Shown: positions 41,001-52,021, counted from the first letter of the stretch. The stretch is 64,000 bases of DNA from Apostichopus japonicus (GCF_037975245.1 NC_092574.1:19127713-19191712); one strand, 5' to 3'. Translations and numbers: made by a program. The notes: generated from the sequence alone by a model not told the origin.

Positions 41001-43904
41001 TAACTTGGCAGTGATCTCAAGTCACCTGAATATCAAAGTGTTTTAACCCATTAGACGTACATTGAGTGGTTACACCACCAGTCTTCTCCCACTGTCGATC
41101 AAATTTTGCCGTTCACGAACCATGGGGATTGCAAGAACATTCAATTTAAACTGACTTTGTCAGTGGGCAGATAATAGATTAAGAGTTTCATTATTAAAAA
41201 CTACTCTACCTACTTTTGATACTTTTATGGATGGGTTGATTCCATTCATGAAGTGAATCATAGGATAGTAATTTATCAGTATATTTTGGAACTCTTTCAA
41301 GCAGGCCCGATCTCTGGGACTCATCGGAGGTAACAGAGGAGCCATGGGTGGCAGAGGGAGAGGACGGGGTAGAGGCCGAGGGAGGGGTGCTCCAATCCAG
41401 AGGAGAAGGCGGTCTAGTAGGTCCAACACTGTCCTAGACAAGCGCCCTCGACAGCTGCGAATAGCAGGATTCAACCCAGAGGAGAAGGAAGAAGTACTCG
41501 TGCACTTAAACGTGAGACATTTAATTAGTTAATAATCAGTGCCTTAGTACGGGGGGGGGGGGGGGGGGGCGTGGTCGGTGTTGTTAAATCTTTCATTTGC
41601 TGTATATGATGTAATACTGTATGTTCATTGCCCTGTTCTGTAATGTGGTCATGAAGAATTGGTCTTGTGTTGGAGTTATATAATTAGTGCATTTTAAAAA
41701 ATTTCATAGATGCCAATCGAAATGGAAAATGAGAAGATGTGTAGGGTTTTGTTTGATTCGTCTGTGTTGTCTCATAGTGTTAAGTCACGATGAATGTAAT
41801 TTTTATTTATTTTGTTTATTTTTGCAGGAATTTGGAGAACTTGAACATATAGACTACAGAGATTTAACAAACGATTATGTGGTCAGTTACAAGACAAGGC
41901 AAGAGGCTGAAATGGTAAGTATAAGTCTAGACGTGTTTAACAATACCAGGAGTTCCTATTAGTGTGTGGTGAGTCCTCTTGTCAGTAAGAACAACTTGAT
42001 TGCTTAGGTTGGTCAATACATATTCAGTCCTACCAGGATGTTCCACTTTTTCGTTTTTTTTCTTCTTGGGGCGGGGAGGGTGGTTGGTTGGGGGAGTAAG
42101 GCATAATGGGGGGGCAGGGAGTAGGGCATTCTTATTTATTTGTGAAGTAATTTGCCGTAATTTTATTCCGTTTTCTTGGTGAGTGATTTGTTCATTCTTT
42201 GTCGTCATATTCAGGCAGTTACCAGAGGTACATCATTCAATGAGAAGCAATTGTCAATGTCCTGGCATATACAGGAGGAAGCTCCACCCGAACCAGCGCA
42301 AGATGAGCCGGAAGAGGAGGAATTCCCAGACAATGATGAGGTATACAAATTTACACTTTATGATGACGTATAACAATTTAGACTTTATGATGAGGTATAC
42401 AAATTTACATTTTACGATGAGGTATACAAATTTACATTTTACGATGAGGTAAACAACTTTACACTTTATGATGAGGTATACAAATATACACTTTATGATG
42501 AGGTATACAAATTTAAACTTTATGATGAGGTATACAAATATACACTTTATGATGAGGTATACAAATTTACACTTTATGATGAAGTATAAAAATTTACACT
42601 TTATGATGAGGTATAAAAAATTACACTTTATGATGAGGTATACAAATTTACACTTTATGATGAGGTATACAAATTTACACTTTATGATGAGGCATACAAA
42701 TTTACACTTTACGATGAGGTATACAACTTTACACTTTATGATGAGGTATACAAATTTACACTTTATGATGAGGTATACAAATTTAAACTTTATGGTGAGG
42801 CATACAAATGTACATTTTACGATGAGGTATACAACTTTACACTTTATGATCAGGTATACAAATTTACACCTTATGATGAGGTATACAAATATACACTTTA
42901 TGATGAGGTATACAAATTTCAACTTTATGATGAGGCATACAAATTTACACTTTACGATGAGGTGTACAACTTTACACTTTATGATGAGGTATACAAATTT
43001 ACACTTTATGATGAAGTATAAAAATTTACACTTTATGATGAGGTATAAAAAATTACACTTTATGATGAGGTATACAAATTTACACTTTATGATGAGGTAT
43101 ACAAATTTCAACTTTATGATGAGGCATACAAATTTACACTTTACGATGAGGTGTACAACTTTACACTTTATGATGAGGTATACAAATTTACACTTTATGA
43201 TGTGGTATACAAATATACACTTTATGATGAGGTATACAAGTAAACACTCTATGATGAGGTATACAAATTTTCACTTTGAAAGACCGCTTTATGGAATAAT
43301 TTGATGCAAGGAGCCAATGATTTACATGTGATACTTCTTTTTAATTTGGCTGTAGGTAACCATGCATGTTCAGATAACTTCTAGTTTGGTTTATGATCAC
43401 TTGTAGCAAGGTTTTGTAATCTAACTTTCTGGGTAGTGTTTGTGGGAATTTCTTCCACCGTCACACGTTGATTAGCGTATAAACGAAAATTCTTCACTTT
43501 CCGTATTTCTTGAAAATGTTTTACGGTACAATACAAATCGGCAGTAGCACAAAGCTTTTGGTTGTCTTACTCTCTCAGCAATACTTATAGGTAGCACTCC
43601 CTCTGTAACATCTGTCAGAAACAATAAGCCCACCCCCCCCCCCCATTTCTAAGGAATGTGGTCTCAAAGCTTTGCTGGCAGTTTAAATGTTTTTAAATTT
43701 ATGCTGGATTATTTAGTTTCTTTAGGAAGAATTACAATGAAGTAATAATTCTTAATGGAGAAAGACACTTTAACAAGAATTTTAAACGATTTTATCATCT
43801 AAAAGGAAAATGTGATCGAAGATGAGGAAGAAGATGACCTCTTACGTGATGAGGATGAAGAAGAAGATGAAGACGATGATGAGAGTAGAGCGTGGAGACG
43901 ATGA
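26870..43904 (+). CDS. RBM26: RNA-binding protein RBM26/RBM27 orthologue, 19 coding exons
   Basis: Exons: 26870-26931, 27932-28050, 28875-29062, 29573-29697, 30152-30288, 31372-31551, 32188-32487, 33714-33836, 34546-34713, 35587-35981, 36504-36650, 37478-37573, 38389-38634, 39175-39315, 40668-40772, 41305-41511, 41828-41914, 42215-42340, 43806-43904. All junctions are GT-AG with matching phases. The sum is 3051 nt, about 1016 aa, close to human RBM26 (about 1007). Order: N-terminal PWI-like domain (about 1-85), RS/RD-rich stretch, CCCH zinc finger (266-285), Pro-rich region, RRM1 (about 567-642), coiled coil (about 680-845), Arg-Gly box, RRM2 (about 895-960), acidic tail ending in SRAWRR. In human cells RBM26/27 work with ZC3H3 and the PAXT connection in nuclear decay of polyadenylated RNA; Drosophila Swm is the fly relative. 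Vertebrates have two paralogues, so the symbol stands for the pair. Confidence 0.93.
29573..30288 (+). CDS. RBM26: RBM26/27 exons 4-5: Arg-rich linker
   Basis: Exon 4 (29573-29697) encodes NRSRSRSFSPR. Exon 5 (30152-30288) encodes an Arg/Asp-rich stretch (RDERDRDRFDRDRRSH) ending DHDR. This corresponds to the RS/RD-rich segment of vertebrate RBM26. The 3' half of exon 5 has degenerate copies in the following intron. Confidence 0.85.
30211..30720 (+). repeat. Degenerate duplications of exon 5 3' end into intron 5
   Basis: Units start with GTTTGACAG at about 30211 (within exon 5), 30400 and 30658. The second copy repeats CTGTGTCAGATGTA, GGATACAACAAAGCTGAAAG and TGGATCAAAGGAT, and contains a donor-like GATAGAGGTATCAC that mirrors the true GATAGAG|GTATGAC. 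The third copy is short and eroded. This is an old local amplification spanning the exon/intron boundary. Confidence 0.75.
31372..32487 (+). CDS. RBM26: RBM26/27 exons 6-7: CCCH zinc finger, Pro-rich
   Basis: Exon 6 ends in PRCRDFD and exon 7 opens EKGFCMRGELCQFDHG. Splicing joins them into a CX8CX5CX3H finger at residues 266-285, so neither exon alone encodes the domain. The rest of exon 7 is Pro-rich (PPPPPPQLPHPPEMPP). Confidence 0.92.
32539..32693. repeat. Hairpin (foldback) element in intron 7
   Basis: A perfect 40-bp inverted repeat lies at 32539-32578 and 32654-32693, with a 75-bp loop. The loop carries further internal inversions (GTTCCATTCAACGAGG and GAGTTGAATGGAAC). This is a strong foldback structure, probably a MITE or part of one. 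Confidence 0.85.
32701..32925. mobile_element. Possible 225-bp MITE in intron 7
   Basis: 13-bp perfect terminal inverted repeats TTATACAACACCT (32701-32713) and AGGTGTTGTATAA (32913-32925). It lies 7 bp after the foldback element, so the two may be parts of one composite element. Target duplication is not clear. Confidence 0.45.
33714..34713 (+). CDS. RBM26: RBM26/27 exons 8-9: Pro-rich linker and YNPE motif
   Basis: Exon 8 (33714-33836) is Pro-rich. Exon 9 (34546-34713) begins GGFRNSEPGYNPEQPEM; the YNPE motif matches the vertebrate GYNPEAP segment. Exon 8 ends in two tandem donors 9 nt apart (GT at 33837 and 33846). Confidence 0.85.
33850..34145 (+). repeat. ~110-bp minisatellite in intron 8 (3 copies)
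   Basis: Units begin GAACAGATACAAAACACA at 33850, 33963 and 34072. Each contains GATGAGCTAAGGCAATG-like and GGCAACTGATCATGAACC sequences. The same family lies in reverse orientation in intron 14. Confidence 0.93.
35587..36650 (+). CDS. RBM26: RBM26/27 exons 10-11: RRM1
   Basis: Exon 10 ends NRTLEIRKIPRELNNIAKLN, then EHFDKFGTIVNLQ. Exon 11 continues VAYSGDPGAALLTFATHPQA, then NRFIKVFWHSPDG. Together they form the first RNA recognition motif, with the family-conserved lengths and the intron between beta2 and beta3. Confidence 0.92.
36607..36751 (+). repeat. Duplicated exon 11 3' end with 5' splice site
   Basis: About 58 bp beginning TCATAAAGGTCTTCTGGC at 36607 recurs at 36694, an 87-bp offset. 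It includes the donor CAG|GTAATA at 36651 and 36738. A CCTCCC spacer separates the copies. The reading frame stays open through to the second donor and 87 is a multiple of three. Confidence 0.95.
37478..37573 (+). CDS. RBM26: RBM26/27 exon 12: basic linker
   Basis: 32 codons, phase 0 at both ends, encoding a basic linker (KKPRNERIVIPSKEKLS) between RRM1 and the coiled coil. It is supported mainly by its splice sites and open phase rather than strong family conservation. Confidence 0.7.
38389..40772 (+). CDS. RBM26: RBM26/27 exons 13-15: coiled coil
   Basis: Exon 13 holds ISKTVYNPAAAAAMKR, matching the conserved KTVYNPAAL block, then a Lys/Glu/Gln-rich helix. Exon 14 encodes ALIAKLEALKDGTPAAKQEI. 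Exon 15 encodes TQKELLDTELDLYNQQVEGQ. All three match the vertebrate coiled-coil region in order. Confidence 0.92.
38996..39070 (+). repeat. 11-bp minisatellite in intron 13
   Basis: About seven tandem copies of GACAGTGGAAC, one with a T variant (GATAGTGGAAC). Confidence 0.95.
39385..40180 (-). repeat. ~110-bp minisatellite in intron 14, inverted relative to intron 8
   Basis: About seven units with GTTCATGATCAGTTGCC, GTTCAACCATTCTATTG and GCTCATC...GATTCTGCT blocks. These are the reverse complement of the units at 33850-34145. Units are separated by C-rich runs. Confidence 0.92.
41305..42340 (+). CDS. RBM26: RBM26/27 exons 16-18: RG box and RRM2
   Basis: Exon 16 encodes an Arg-Gly run (GGRGRGRGRGRGRG), a likely methylation and RNA-contact region, and then the first strand of RRM2 (RQLRIAGFNPEEKEEVLVHL). 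Exon 17 carries EFGELEHIDYRDLTNDYVVS. Exon 18 ends the domain (KQLSMSWH) and begins the acidic tail (EEEEFPDNDE). The exon 18 donor, GATGAG|GTATAC, is the first unit of a large tandem array. Confidence 0.92.
42335..43277 (+). repeat. 27-bp minisatellite grown from exon 18 splice donor
   Basis: About 35 copies of a 27-bp unit containing GATGAGGTATACAAA followed by TTTACACTTTAT. The first unit overlaps the real exon 18 donor (GATGAG|GTATAC at 42335-42346), so most units carry the same donor sequence. Because 27 is a multiple of three, long stop-poor frames run on both strands (285 and 278 codons); these are not genes. Confidence 0.95.
43806..43904 (+). CDS. RBM26: RBM26/27 exon 19: acidic tail and stop
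   Basis: ENVIEDEEEDDLLRDEDEEE continues to ESRAWRR and TGA at 43902-43904. The vertebrate proteins end in an almost identical acidic stretch and SRSWRR, which confirms the exon and the stop. Confidence 0.93.
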   Translation, partial: ENVIEDEEEDDLLRDEDEEEDEDDDESRAWRR

Positions 43905-45760
43905 CCCCAAAGAGGAAGATGAGGAGAAGGAGGAGGAGGATGGTGATCCTTGCAAAACATTCTATATATGAAATGTAGACTAAGCTTTAATCTCAAGTGA
44001 TTTTAACAAGCTTGTGTACAGCCAGCCGTTCTTGGTCTAGGCTGTTTTAAAAAGAAATTTTGGAAGCTCCAAGGTGTTGATACACCAAGAGACATTTTGA
44101 AAGAATGAGAAAATATTTCTCTTGCAACTAAATGAGGATTTCAATGAGAGGTTTGTCCCAAGGACAGAAACCCACTGTTTTTTTTTTTTCATTTCCACTT
44201 GGAGGGTCCATGCTAGACAAGGTATTTAAAGCTGGCAATTGAATATATGACTTTTGTTTCCTACCTGGAGCATTGTTAAAAAGTCACTCTGAACCCCTTT
44301 AGGGAGCTGTAGTTACTTTGTAATAGCAATCTACAAATATTGAATCGATTTTGAAATATAAGCAGAAGTAAATTAAACTCGAAATTATCCGAGGTTTCCG
44401 TTAGCTGTGACATTTTTGGTCATGTGACACTATTTCAGGTTGCGATATTTGTCATCTGTGATATAGGTAAATAATTGGCAAAAGTTTGCTTTGGATCTGA
44501 GTTAGCTGCCGTCCAGATCACGATATGACCGGTCAGCTGTGACCCGGGTCACATTGTAGGTCACCACCAGGAGCCTAGGACCCAAATCAACGTTGGTAAC
44601 GATTCACAAGATACAATCAAACTGACCAAGCAGAGTTTTCTCCCTCGCGAGGTTTTAGTCTTATAATAGGCAGCATCCACCTACGATGAGGTGGACTCTA
44701 GTCTTGTCTAAATAAGTAATATTGATTGTTAGTTAGGTGTGAACACATGACTCATCCATGTACTGTAGGGGATCAATACGTCATCTGTTTCAATTGATAA
44801 ATTGATGTTCAGCTTGTAAAGGTCACCACTCTCGTACATTGTAAATTATTAACTACATCCTTCAGGACAAGGTTATGATTATTTACTACAGGAACATATG
44901 TGATTTAAGTTTGTCCAAACTGAATAACGTAAATTTTTGAATAATCATTAATGTAACAATCCATCCCGTTTTGTCATAAATTTGCACCATTTTCAATGTG
45001 AGAGAGGAAGTAATGTTAAATGCTTAAAGCAACAGAAATGTGGTAAAATTGTTTTAATAATTTGATCTTTTGTGTATAAAACAGCTCTTTTTGCCTGGGG
45101 TGATGTAGTCAGGGTTGGAATGCAGTATAGGATGTATTGGGAGATTACACTTATTTTTGTGAATTTGGTTACTTTGTTACACACTGTATCCTGTCAGCAA
45201 TTACTCACTAGCTTTATCTACTTGTTAGCATGCATTGATTTTATGTTTTTTTTTTCAAAAATTGTTTCCAGTTTTAGAAACTGAGCTGGTTTTTAATGAT
45301 GAGAATTATTTCTTGATATGTTGTATAAGATTTGTTTATAATGTTCTATCATGTATTTACATATGTTTCATGCAAAATAAAACAATGTCCAAAAAGAACT
45401 TTAAAAAAAAAGAAAAGAGACAGATTGTGAAAAAGAAAGAAAAAGTTGGAAAAAAAGGCCAATTAGTTTAAAAAAGAAGTGAAACAAAAGAATGTAAAAG
45501 CAAGAAGAAAAGAGAAAATGAAAGAAAAGAAATTTCTAATCTGTCACTTGCAAGTAAGAAATAAAAAAATCATGTTCTTAACTTCAGTGGCAGAGCCTGT
45601 CTTGATTCAAAATCTGAAGAAAAGAAGGCCAAAAATGAAAAAAAAGTTCTGGACACAAAACAAAAACCCTTCCAGAAAGAGAAGCTATTATTCTCCCTCC
45701 AAACATGCAATAAGGTCTGTAAGTGTATGATTGTTGATGACATGCCTTGGCACGATGACT
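43905..45760 (+). other. Probable 3' UTR and downstream flank of RBM26/27
   Basis: No further coding is visible. AATAAA at 45376-45381 is a plausible polyadenylation signal, which would give a 3' UTR of about 1.5 kb; other AT-rich signals may be used. An A-rich purine stretch (about 45395-45560) follows. Confidence 0.45.
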
Positions 45761-45764
45761 GCTG

Positions 45765-46560
45765 TGCAGTGTAAGTGTGTGTAGTGTGAGAGTGATGTGC
45801 AGTTTGAGTATGTGTAGTATGAGAGAGATATATGTGCAGTTTGAGTATGTGGAGTAAAAGAGAGATATATGTGCAGTTTGAGTATGTGCATTGTGAGAGT
45901 GATATAAGTACAGTTTGAGTATGTGTAGTATGAGTGATATTTGTGCAGTTTGAGTATGCGGAGTATGAGTGATATTTGTGCTGTTTGAGTATGTGTAGTA
46001 TGAGAGAGATATTTGTGCAGTTTGAGTATGTGCATTGTGAAAATGATATATGTGCAGTTTGAGTATGTGGAGTATGAGTGATATTTGTGCAGTTTGAGTA
46101 TGTGTAGTATGAGAGTGATATATGTGCAGTTTGAGTATGTGCAGTGTGAGAGTGATATAAGTGCAGTTTGAGTATGTGGAGTATGAGTGATATTTGTGCA
46201 GTTTGAGTATGTGTAGTATGAGAGTGATATATGTGCAGTTTGAGTATGTGCAGTGTGAGAGTGATATAAGTGCAGTTTGAGTATGTGGAGTATGAGTGAT
46301 ATTTGTGCAGTTTGAGTATGTGTAGTATGAGAGTGATATATGTGCAGTTTGAGTATGTGCAGTGTGAGAGTGATATATGTGCAGTTTGAGTATGTGAAGT
46401 ATGAGAGTGAAATATGTGCAGTGTGAGAGTGATTTGCATTGTGAGAGTGACATATGTGCAGTTTAAGTATGTGCAGTATGAGAATGATATTTGTGCAGTG
46501 TGTGTGCAGTTTAGTAGCATATGTGCAGTTTGAGAATGTGTAGTGTGAGAGTGATATTAA
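45765..46560. repeat. 35-37-bp satellite with 109-bp higher-order unit
   Basis: About 21 copies of a unit starting GTGCAGTTTGAGTATGTG. In the middle, three unit variants alternate in fixed order (GGAGTATGAGTGATATT, GTAGTATGAGAGTGATAT, GCAGTGTGAGAGTGATAT), giving a 109-bp higher-order repeat starting near 46052, 46161 and 46270. The 316- and 289-codon minus-strand frames over it are repeat artefacts. Confidence 0.93.
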
Positions 46561-49500
46561 TGCACTGTGGTGGTGAACAGAAGTGCAATTAGTGTCATGA
46601 GAGGGGTGCTGTACATTTCCCCTTGGGACCAGGAAAATGTAAATGGAGGGACAAGGTCAGTTAATGGAGGCACATGAAAGAAGGCTATTAAGAACAGTGC
46701 AGTTACATTGATCTGTGAGTATTGAGTATTTCTAGTTGGTGAGTATTTTCTTTCTACAAACTTGAAATATCTTTAATCTAAAAAGACTGTTTTATGTGAT
46801 GCTAAGCCAAAAACAGACTGTCATCACCTTGTAGAGAACCTCTATTTCTTGTAGTAATTAATTACAGATTACATTTACGACATTCCTTTCATGTAACCTA
46901 CAACAGTTTGTAGCTATCCTTACGTTTTCCTTATTCTGGGACATGTTTATTTATATCCACTATGTCTAATTGCCTGACAATGATAACAAGTGTCATCAAC
47001 CGTTGAAGAAAGAAAGTGGAAGTCTTTGCATATTTCTCATTTGGGTTTCAAACCTATAATACAAATGATAAAAAAGCTGCTTCCTTTGAAAAAAAAAGTG
47101 AATGTTGAAACCTGTTGTAAATTTGTTAAGGAAGTTGTTTGCATATTTCAAGTACGAAAATTTCTACTTGTTTTGTGCAGAATATTATACGTTTGTTTCC
47201 TTCGTTTGCAGATCCCTCTCAGCTCCCTCTCCCTTCCTGCACCACCTCTCTCATGACCCTTCATATCTCATATGTCCCCCTGTCACTCCCAAGTCTGGTC
47301 TGTTTTGCAAATTTATCTGAGGCTTAGGCAAAGTACAGTTATGCTGAAATATATGTAGCAGGTATGTTGGTTTTACAACCCTCTCGCAGAATTTCTGTTT
47401 ATCATATGTATGTGTATAGTATGAGGTAGTACATACTGGACTTTGCACTTCCATGTTGGAAAGTTTTCCAGATTCTCTTCAGCATCTTTTAACTCTTGTC
47501 CTTCTTACTTTCCTTTGCAGACTTCACATCTCGGACGGGACCTATACATTTCAGGTATCTGCCTGATTAACCGGACTTTATCTCACATTTCTGCGGCTTT
47601 AGGGAGAACTGACCACACACCACAGTATAAAAGAAAGGTATTCTATTTTTCATCATGATTGAGTCACAGAAGCTCTGGTGCCCATATTGTGTATAGTGAG
47701 CTGTTATACAATTATGATACAACCTCCTTCCTAACCTTGTAAGCAAGAACATAGCCACTTCATCTTATAAAATGTACTTAAACTATACACATATTACAAG
47801 GTCATTACATGTGATTTTAAACATCGCTGGATGTAGAAGATGAGGATTATGGAATCTATTGACCCAAGCATGACTACATAACTAATTAAGTGTGAGACAT
47901 TTTTTTGTGGCGGGAAAGTGGGGAGAAATCACATCTTTGGGCCAAGAATTGTCTTTTACCAAGTCTTACATCAGCTTTCTTTTGTTTTCATTGCAGCTTC
48001 TACATCCGTCACAATTTACACATCTTAGAGGCCTTTTTCTCTTCATGACTGTTTGGTCCACCAAACCAAGACAATTACGCATCTTTAGAGTTCAGAGACG
48101 CACTCAAGCAGGCTACTTGATAACCATGTCTACAGACAGGCTGACTGAATCCCTCTTGGCCTTTTGCTGAGATTATGTGTACTATCTGCTCACTTTCAAA
48201 ATGACCAGCAATATTCCACTTGAACCAACACTTTCATGATCACAAGTAAGAGGTGACTGCGGTTGAGAGTCAATGAAGTTTTGATTGGTTTTGTGCCCAG
48301 ACGCTATATTTGGTGATTTTTACTTAAAAAGTACTATTTCACTGAAATTCTCAAGGAACATGTAAAACATTGCAAACATCTATTTAGGAGACTAACACAC
48401 ACTATCTTGAAGTGGGACAGACTACAAAATACAGAGGCCCTCGTCTACTACAGGTTGTCTACGAGACTGTCATCTATGCTGGATTTCCAATAACTACCAC
48501 TTAACTTTCTTGTTTGGATGTTTCAAATTGTTTATTCTAATTGACGTTTCTAACCCAAACTTGTACTTCTAGCTCTTAATTGAAGTTAATATAAAGTATC
48601 AAACGATTGTTCACAGATTGACCTTGGTAGCAAAGTATGTTTTCACAACCAAGGGTGGGGAGTTATGCTACCTTTTATACTGATCATATACAATTATTAG
48701 TGTTTGCTGTTTAGGCGTAAGTGAACTAAATTTTGTGAATGTATTCAAAATGACAGTGTCATTAGTTTGGCTGTGAATGTCATAATTAAGCATCTTGTTG
48801 AAATATATGAGGACTGTAGGTAGGGGCACATTGTATCACATTACATGTGAATTGGTGGAAAGAGAATTGGTGGCAAGTGAATTGGTGGCAAGTGAAAGGT
48901 GGGAGAGGGTGGGATCCACATTGCAACTGTCTAATTTGAAATAGATTTGTCCTTTGATTAGTGCAAGGGTTTCAAGGAAAGATGGGTTTGCATATATGTT
49001 AATTGGGTCACACCACAATAAAAGACAGACAAAACATTGATATTTTGTAAGCATATTTTTATGTATTTAATGTACTTTCATATTATACTGCTAATGTTAC
49101 AGCTTTTTGAATGAGAAGAAGAAATATTACACTCAAGAGCAAAAGATAGCGGGCGGGGAGGAAGAAATTTAAAAAACGGAATATTATAAGTGAACTATTG
49201 TAGTATCCTTCCTGCTCTAATTAAATTCAAAATTGAAAAATACATTTTTTCTTTGACTATAGACCCTTACAACATGCAAGAAGCATTCAAGTTAGCAGCA
49301 ATCATTTAACAACCCCAGCAGCATTTATTTATAAAGAGGTTTAGAAACCAAATGCAGTGTTCTACACTAATGACAAAAGCATGTAATTACGTACAACAAA
49401 ACCTACAATGAGTTTTTATTTGACTGCGATTCCATCAACTCATCACTTAACCCTCCCATCGCCCTCTCCTAAACCTGCTGCGATTATCTCCCCCTCCCCC

Positions 49501-52021
49501 CCCCCCCAATACACCATTTTTGTTAAGTTCAGTTCAGTTGCACAGCTGTATTGTTTGTAATTGTTATAGTTATATTTCTGTATTTTCAGATACTTTTAGG
49601 TGGAAATTTCTTCCATGTTTTCTTACCCGTAGTAAATTGGATCCTTGAAGTACATGGTTGCATTTTTTCTCTGCTGAATTTCTCACCTCATCATGGAAGT
49701 GAATGGACAGTTTCAATTCATTGAGCCGCAACAGACACTTAAAAACTCCATTGAGAAAGTTTGTTGCTATTAAAAACATCAATGCTTAAGTCTACCCTAC
49801 CACATAGCAGCATAACCTAAGCTTAATCTAATTTCCATCTGATACTGAAGACTAAAAGCCATTACTGTTATCGACACTGCTAACTACTAGTCAGTTGTAC
49901 TTGAGGATTTTTAATTTGGATTTAATAACATCATTGGTGAATTCACCTTAGTTATTTAATCATAAGTTAAATGATACTATTTAGTTGTTTAATTATAATC
50001 ATAATCATAATAGTAATAATGATATTATTATTTCATTGTTTAATTTAACAAAACCTTGTTTCTTTAAATAAATATTGTAGATATGGATGATCTCCAAACT
50101 ATTTCCTTGCCTTTTCTAACTTTATGTCACTTTACTTCTAAGTGATGATGAAATTGAACAAAAAATTAATAACAATAATCATAAATAAAGTAAAATAAAC
50201 AACCCAAATCAAATCGATGTGTGAAAGTTTACTTTCAAAATTAAAAACCAAAATTGTAACATAATACTAAATGTTTTCTCTGATGTTATCCACTTTATAA
50301 TTGTTTACTCTGCTCAAGTAACTGACCATTGAAGAGGCCAGACCTGGCAGAAACAACACGTGCCTTTTACAGTGGAGAGTGCAACTGCGAAATAATCTGC
50401 AATTTGTAAGACAAACATTCCACCGTATCACGTGATCTACGAACCAAACCTGTCTTCCTTATCTTACTCCTTAAGCTCTAAGCTTGTGAAAGTTTATTCC
50501 TGCTGCAGCTGCTTCATTAGCTAAGATAAGGAAGACAGCCTTGGTTACTTCCTAGATCATGTGATACCAGGAAACTTGCTGTTTCTTTCCGTGTATAAAC
50601 CAAGCGAGGGCTAACCACGTTAAACTCATATAAATGAATACTAGAAGTAATAAAGCACTTTGCGATGTCAGTGATGACTTAACATTTGAACATAAGATTT
50701 TATTGCAGGTTAACATAATGGAAGTCAAAACAAATTGATAAACTGATTAGAGACCCCGGACAGAGTCCTTGGGGGACAATATTGCACTTTGACAGTTTTT
50801 TAACAGGACAGAGGAGAGCTTATTGTGGTGACAAAAAGAAGAAAGCTTACTATATATAAATCTATTGCATTTTGTACCTTGGAAAAGATATTTTAAATTC
50901 AAATGTAAATGAACAACATATATGCCCATCAAAACGAGATGGAATCATGTTAACTCAAAACGCAAAAACTAAAAAACACTTAAATAACATAATTCATGAT
51001 TCTTTGAGAGGACAGACAGAACTAATGAATTCAGAAATTTTTGGCCGACAAGGATGCACTCAAAGTTTCACAAGATTACTGAGAAACATACAATACCAGA
51101 ATTTACCACTAAAGAAGAACAATTCTTCCAGAAAAAAATAATAATAATAATGTCCTGAATAACTGCTTATAAAAAATCATTTTAATGTGAAATCTCAAAA
51201 TAAATAGCTTTATAATAACCAAAACTAATAAGCACCATCTAAATATGTCTTTATGATCTGTATAATAAACGAGCATTTATATCGCACTAAACATTGCACC
51301 AAACAAAAAGAAGTGTAAAAAATGGAGGAGAAAATACTACTTTTGGTCAAATGAGACGGTTAAAGGAAAGAAGGAGAAAAATAAAGTGCACAAGAGGACA
51401 TGCAAAGGAAAGAATACTGAAATATCAAGTTTTGAAAAATTCATCACAAGGTGAAAATAATTAATGCTGCTAATTTGACCATTTTTCAGAGCCTATAGAA
51501 CTTGTTAAGAAATTAATGAGCTTAACAATTTTGGAGGGTGGGGGTTGGGGCCAAATACTGATAACCCCTCATGTCAACCAATGGGTGGGTGATAAACAAC
51601 TTATTTTCCATCTGTTTTCAAAATAAATTCATGTAACCAAACGTTGCATGGAGGTAATCAGCTATGCACGGCTGCAATTCAATTACGGTGTAAACAAATT
51701 GGCTCTTCACAAAGAAAGCAATGTGCAATGTTACACCTTAAACATGAAACTCAATAAAAAACATTTTGCAAAATGTTTCAACATGTGGGGGAAATTTGAC
51801 ACTGTTGCATGGGGGCTTGGGGAGATGATATTAAGTTTTGGCATTTTTCATATCAAGCAAAATTATAGTAGTAGTAAAGAAGATTGGTATCAAAACTATT
51901 CCTCATACAATCCTTTCCGGTAAACTGTACAGCAAAAATAACGATGACGCTGCAATAAAGGGACACAAATTGTTTTCAGTATCGTACGAAGGCACTCAAC
52001 GCATAAAATTAACAGCCATTT
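46561..52021. other. Intergenic region, no gene recognised
   Basis: Short open frames only. Around 47200-48170 several CAG-preceded open stretches resemble exons, but I find no homology or consistent phase. It contains an imperfect inverted repeat at 50425-50566 and C-rich homopolymers near 49493-49507. Confidence 0.5.
50425..50566. repeat. Imperfect inverted repeat, ~45-bp arms
   Basis: Arms at 50425-50466 (GTATCACGTGATCTACGAAC through CTTCCTTATCTTA) and 50522-50566 are inverted copies with a few mismatches around a 55-bp loop. It is probably a small foldback element. Confidence 0.8.

Noticed and set aside
42254-43304. Long open frames on both strands (285 and 278 codons)
   Set aside because: They are produced by a 27-bp tandem unit that is a multiple of three and poor in stops. 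They overlap the RBM26/27 intron and have no domain.
45390-45730. Lys-rich A-rich stretch suggesting a processed pseudogene tail
   Set aside because: No parent coding sequence or target duplication is visible; simple A-rich DNA is sufficient.
45570-46520. Minus-strand frames of 316 and 289 codons with Thr/His/Ser repeats
   Set aside because: Translation of the 35-37-bp satellite; low complexity, three frames open at once.
47143-48170. Series of open stretches after CAG that resemble exons
   Set aside because: No recognisable homology, no consistent phase and no supporting donors. RBM26/27 already ends with its conserved C-terminus at 43904.
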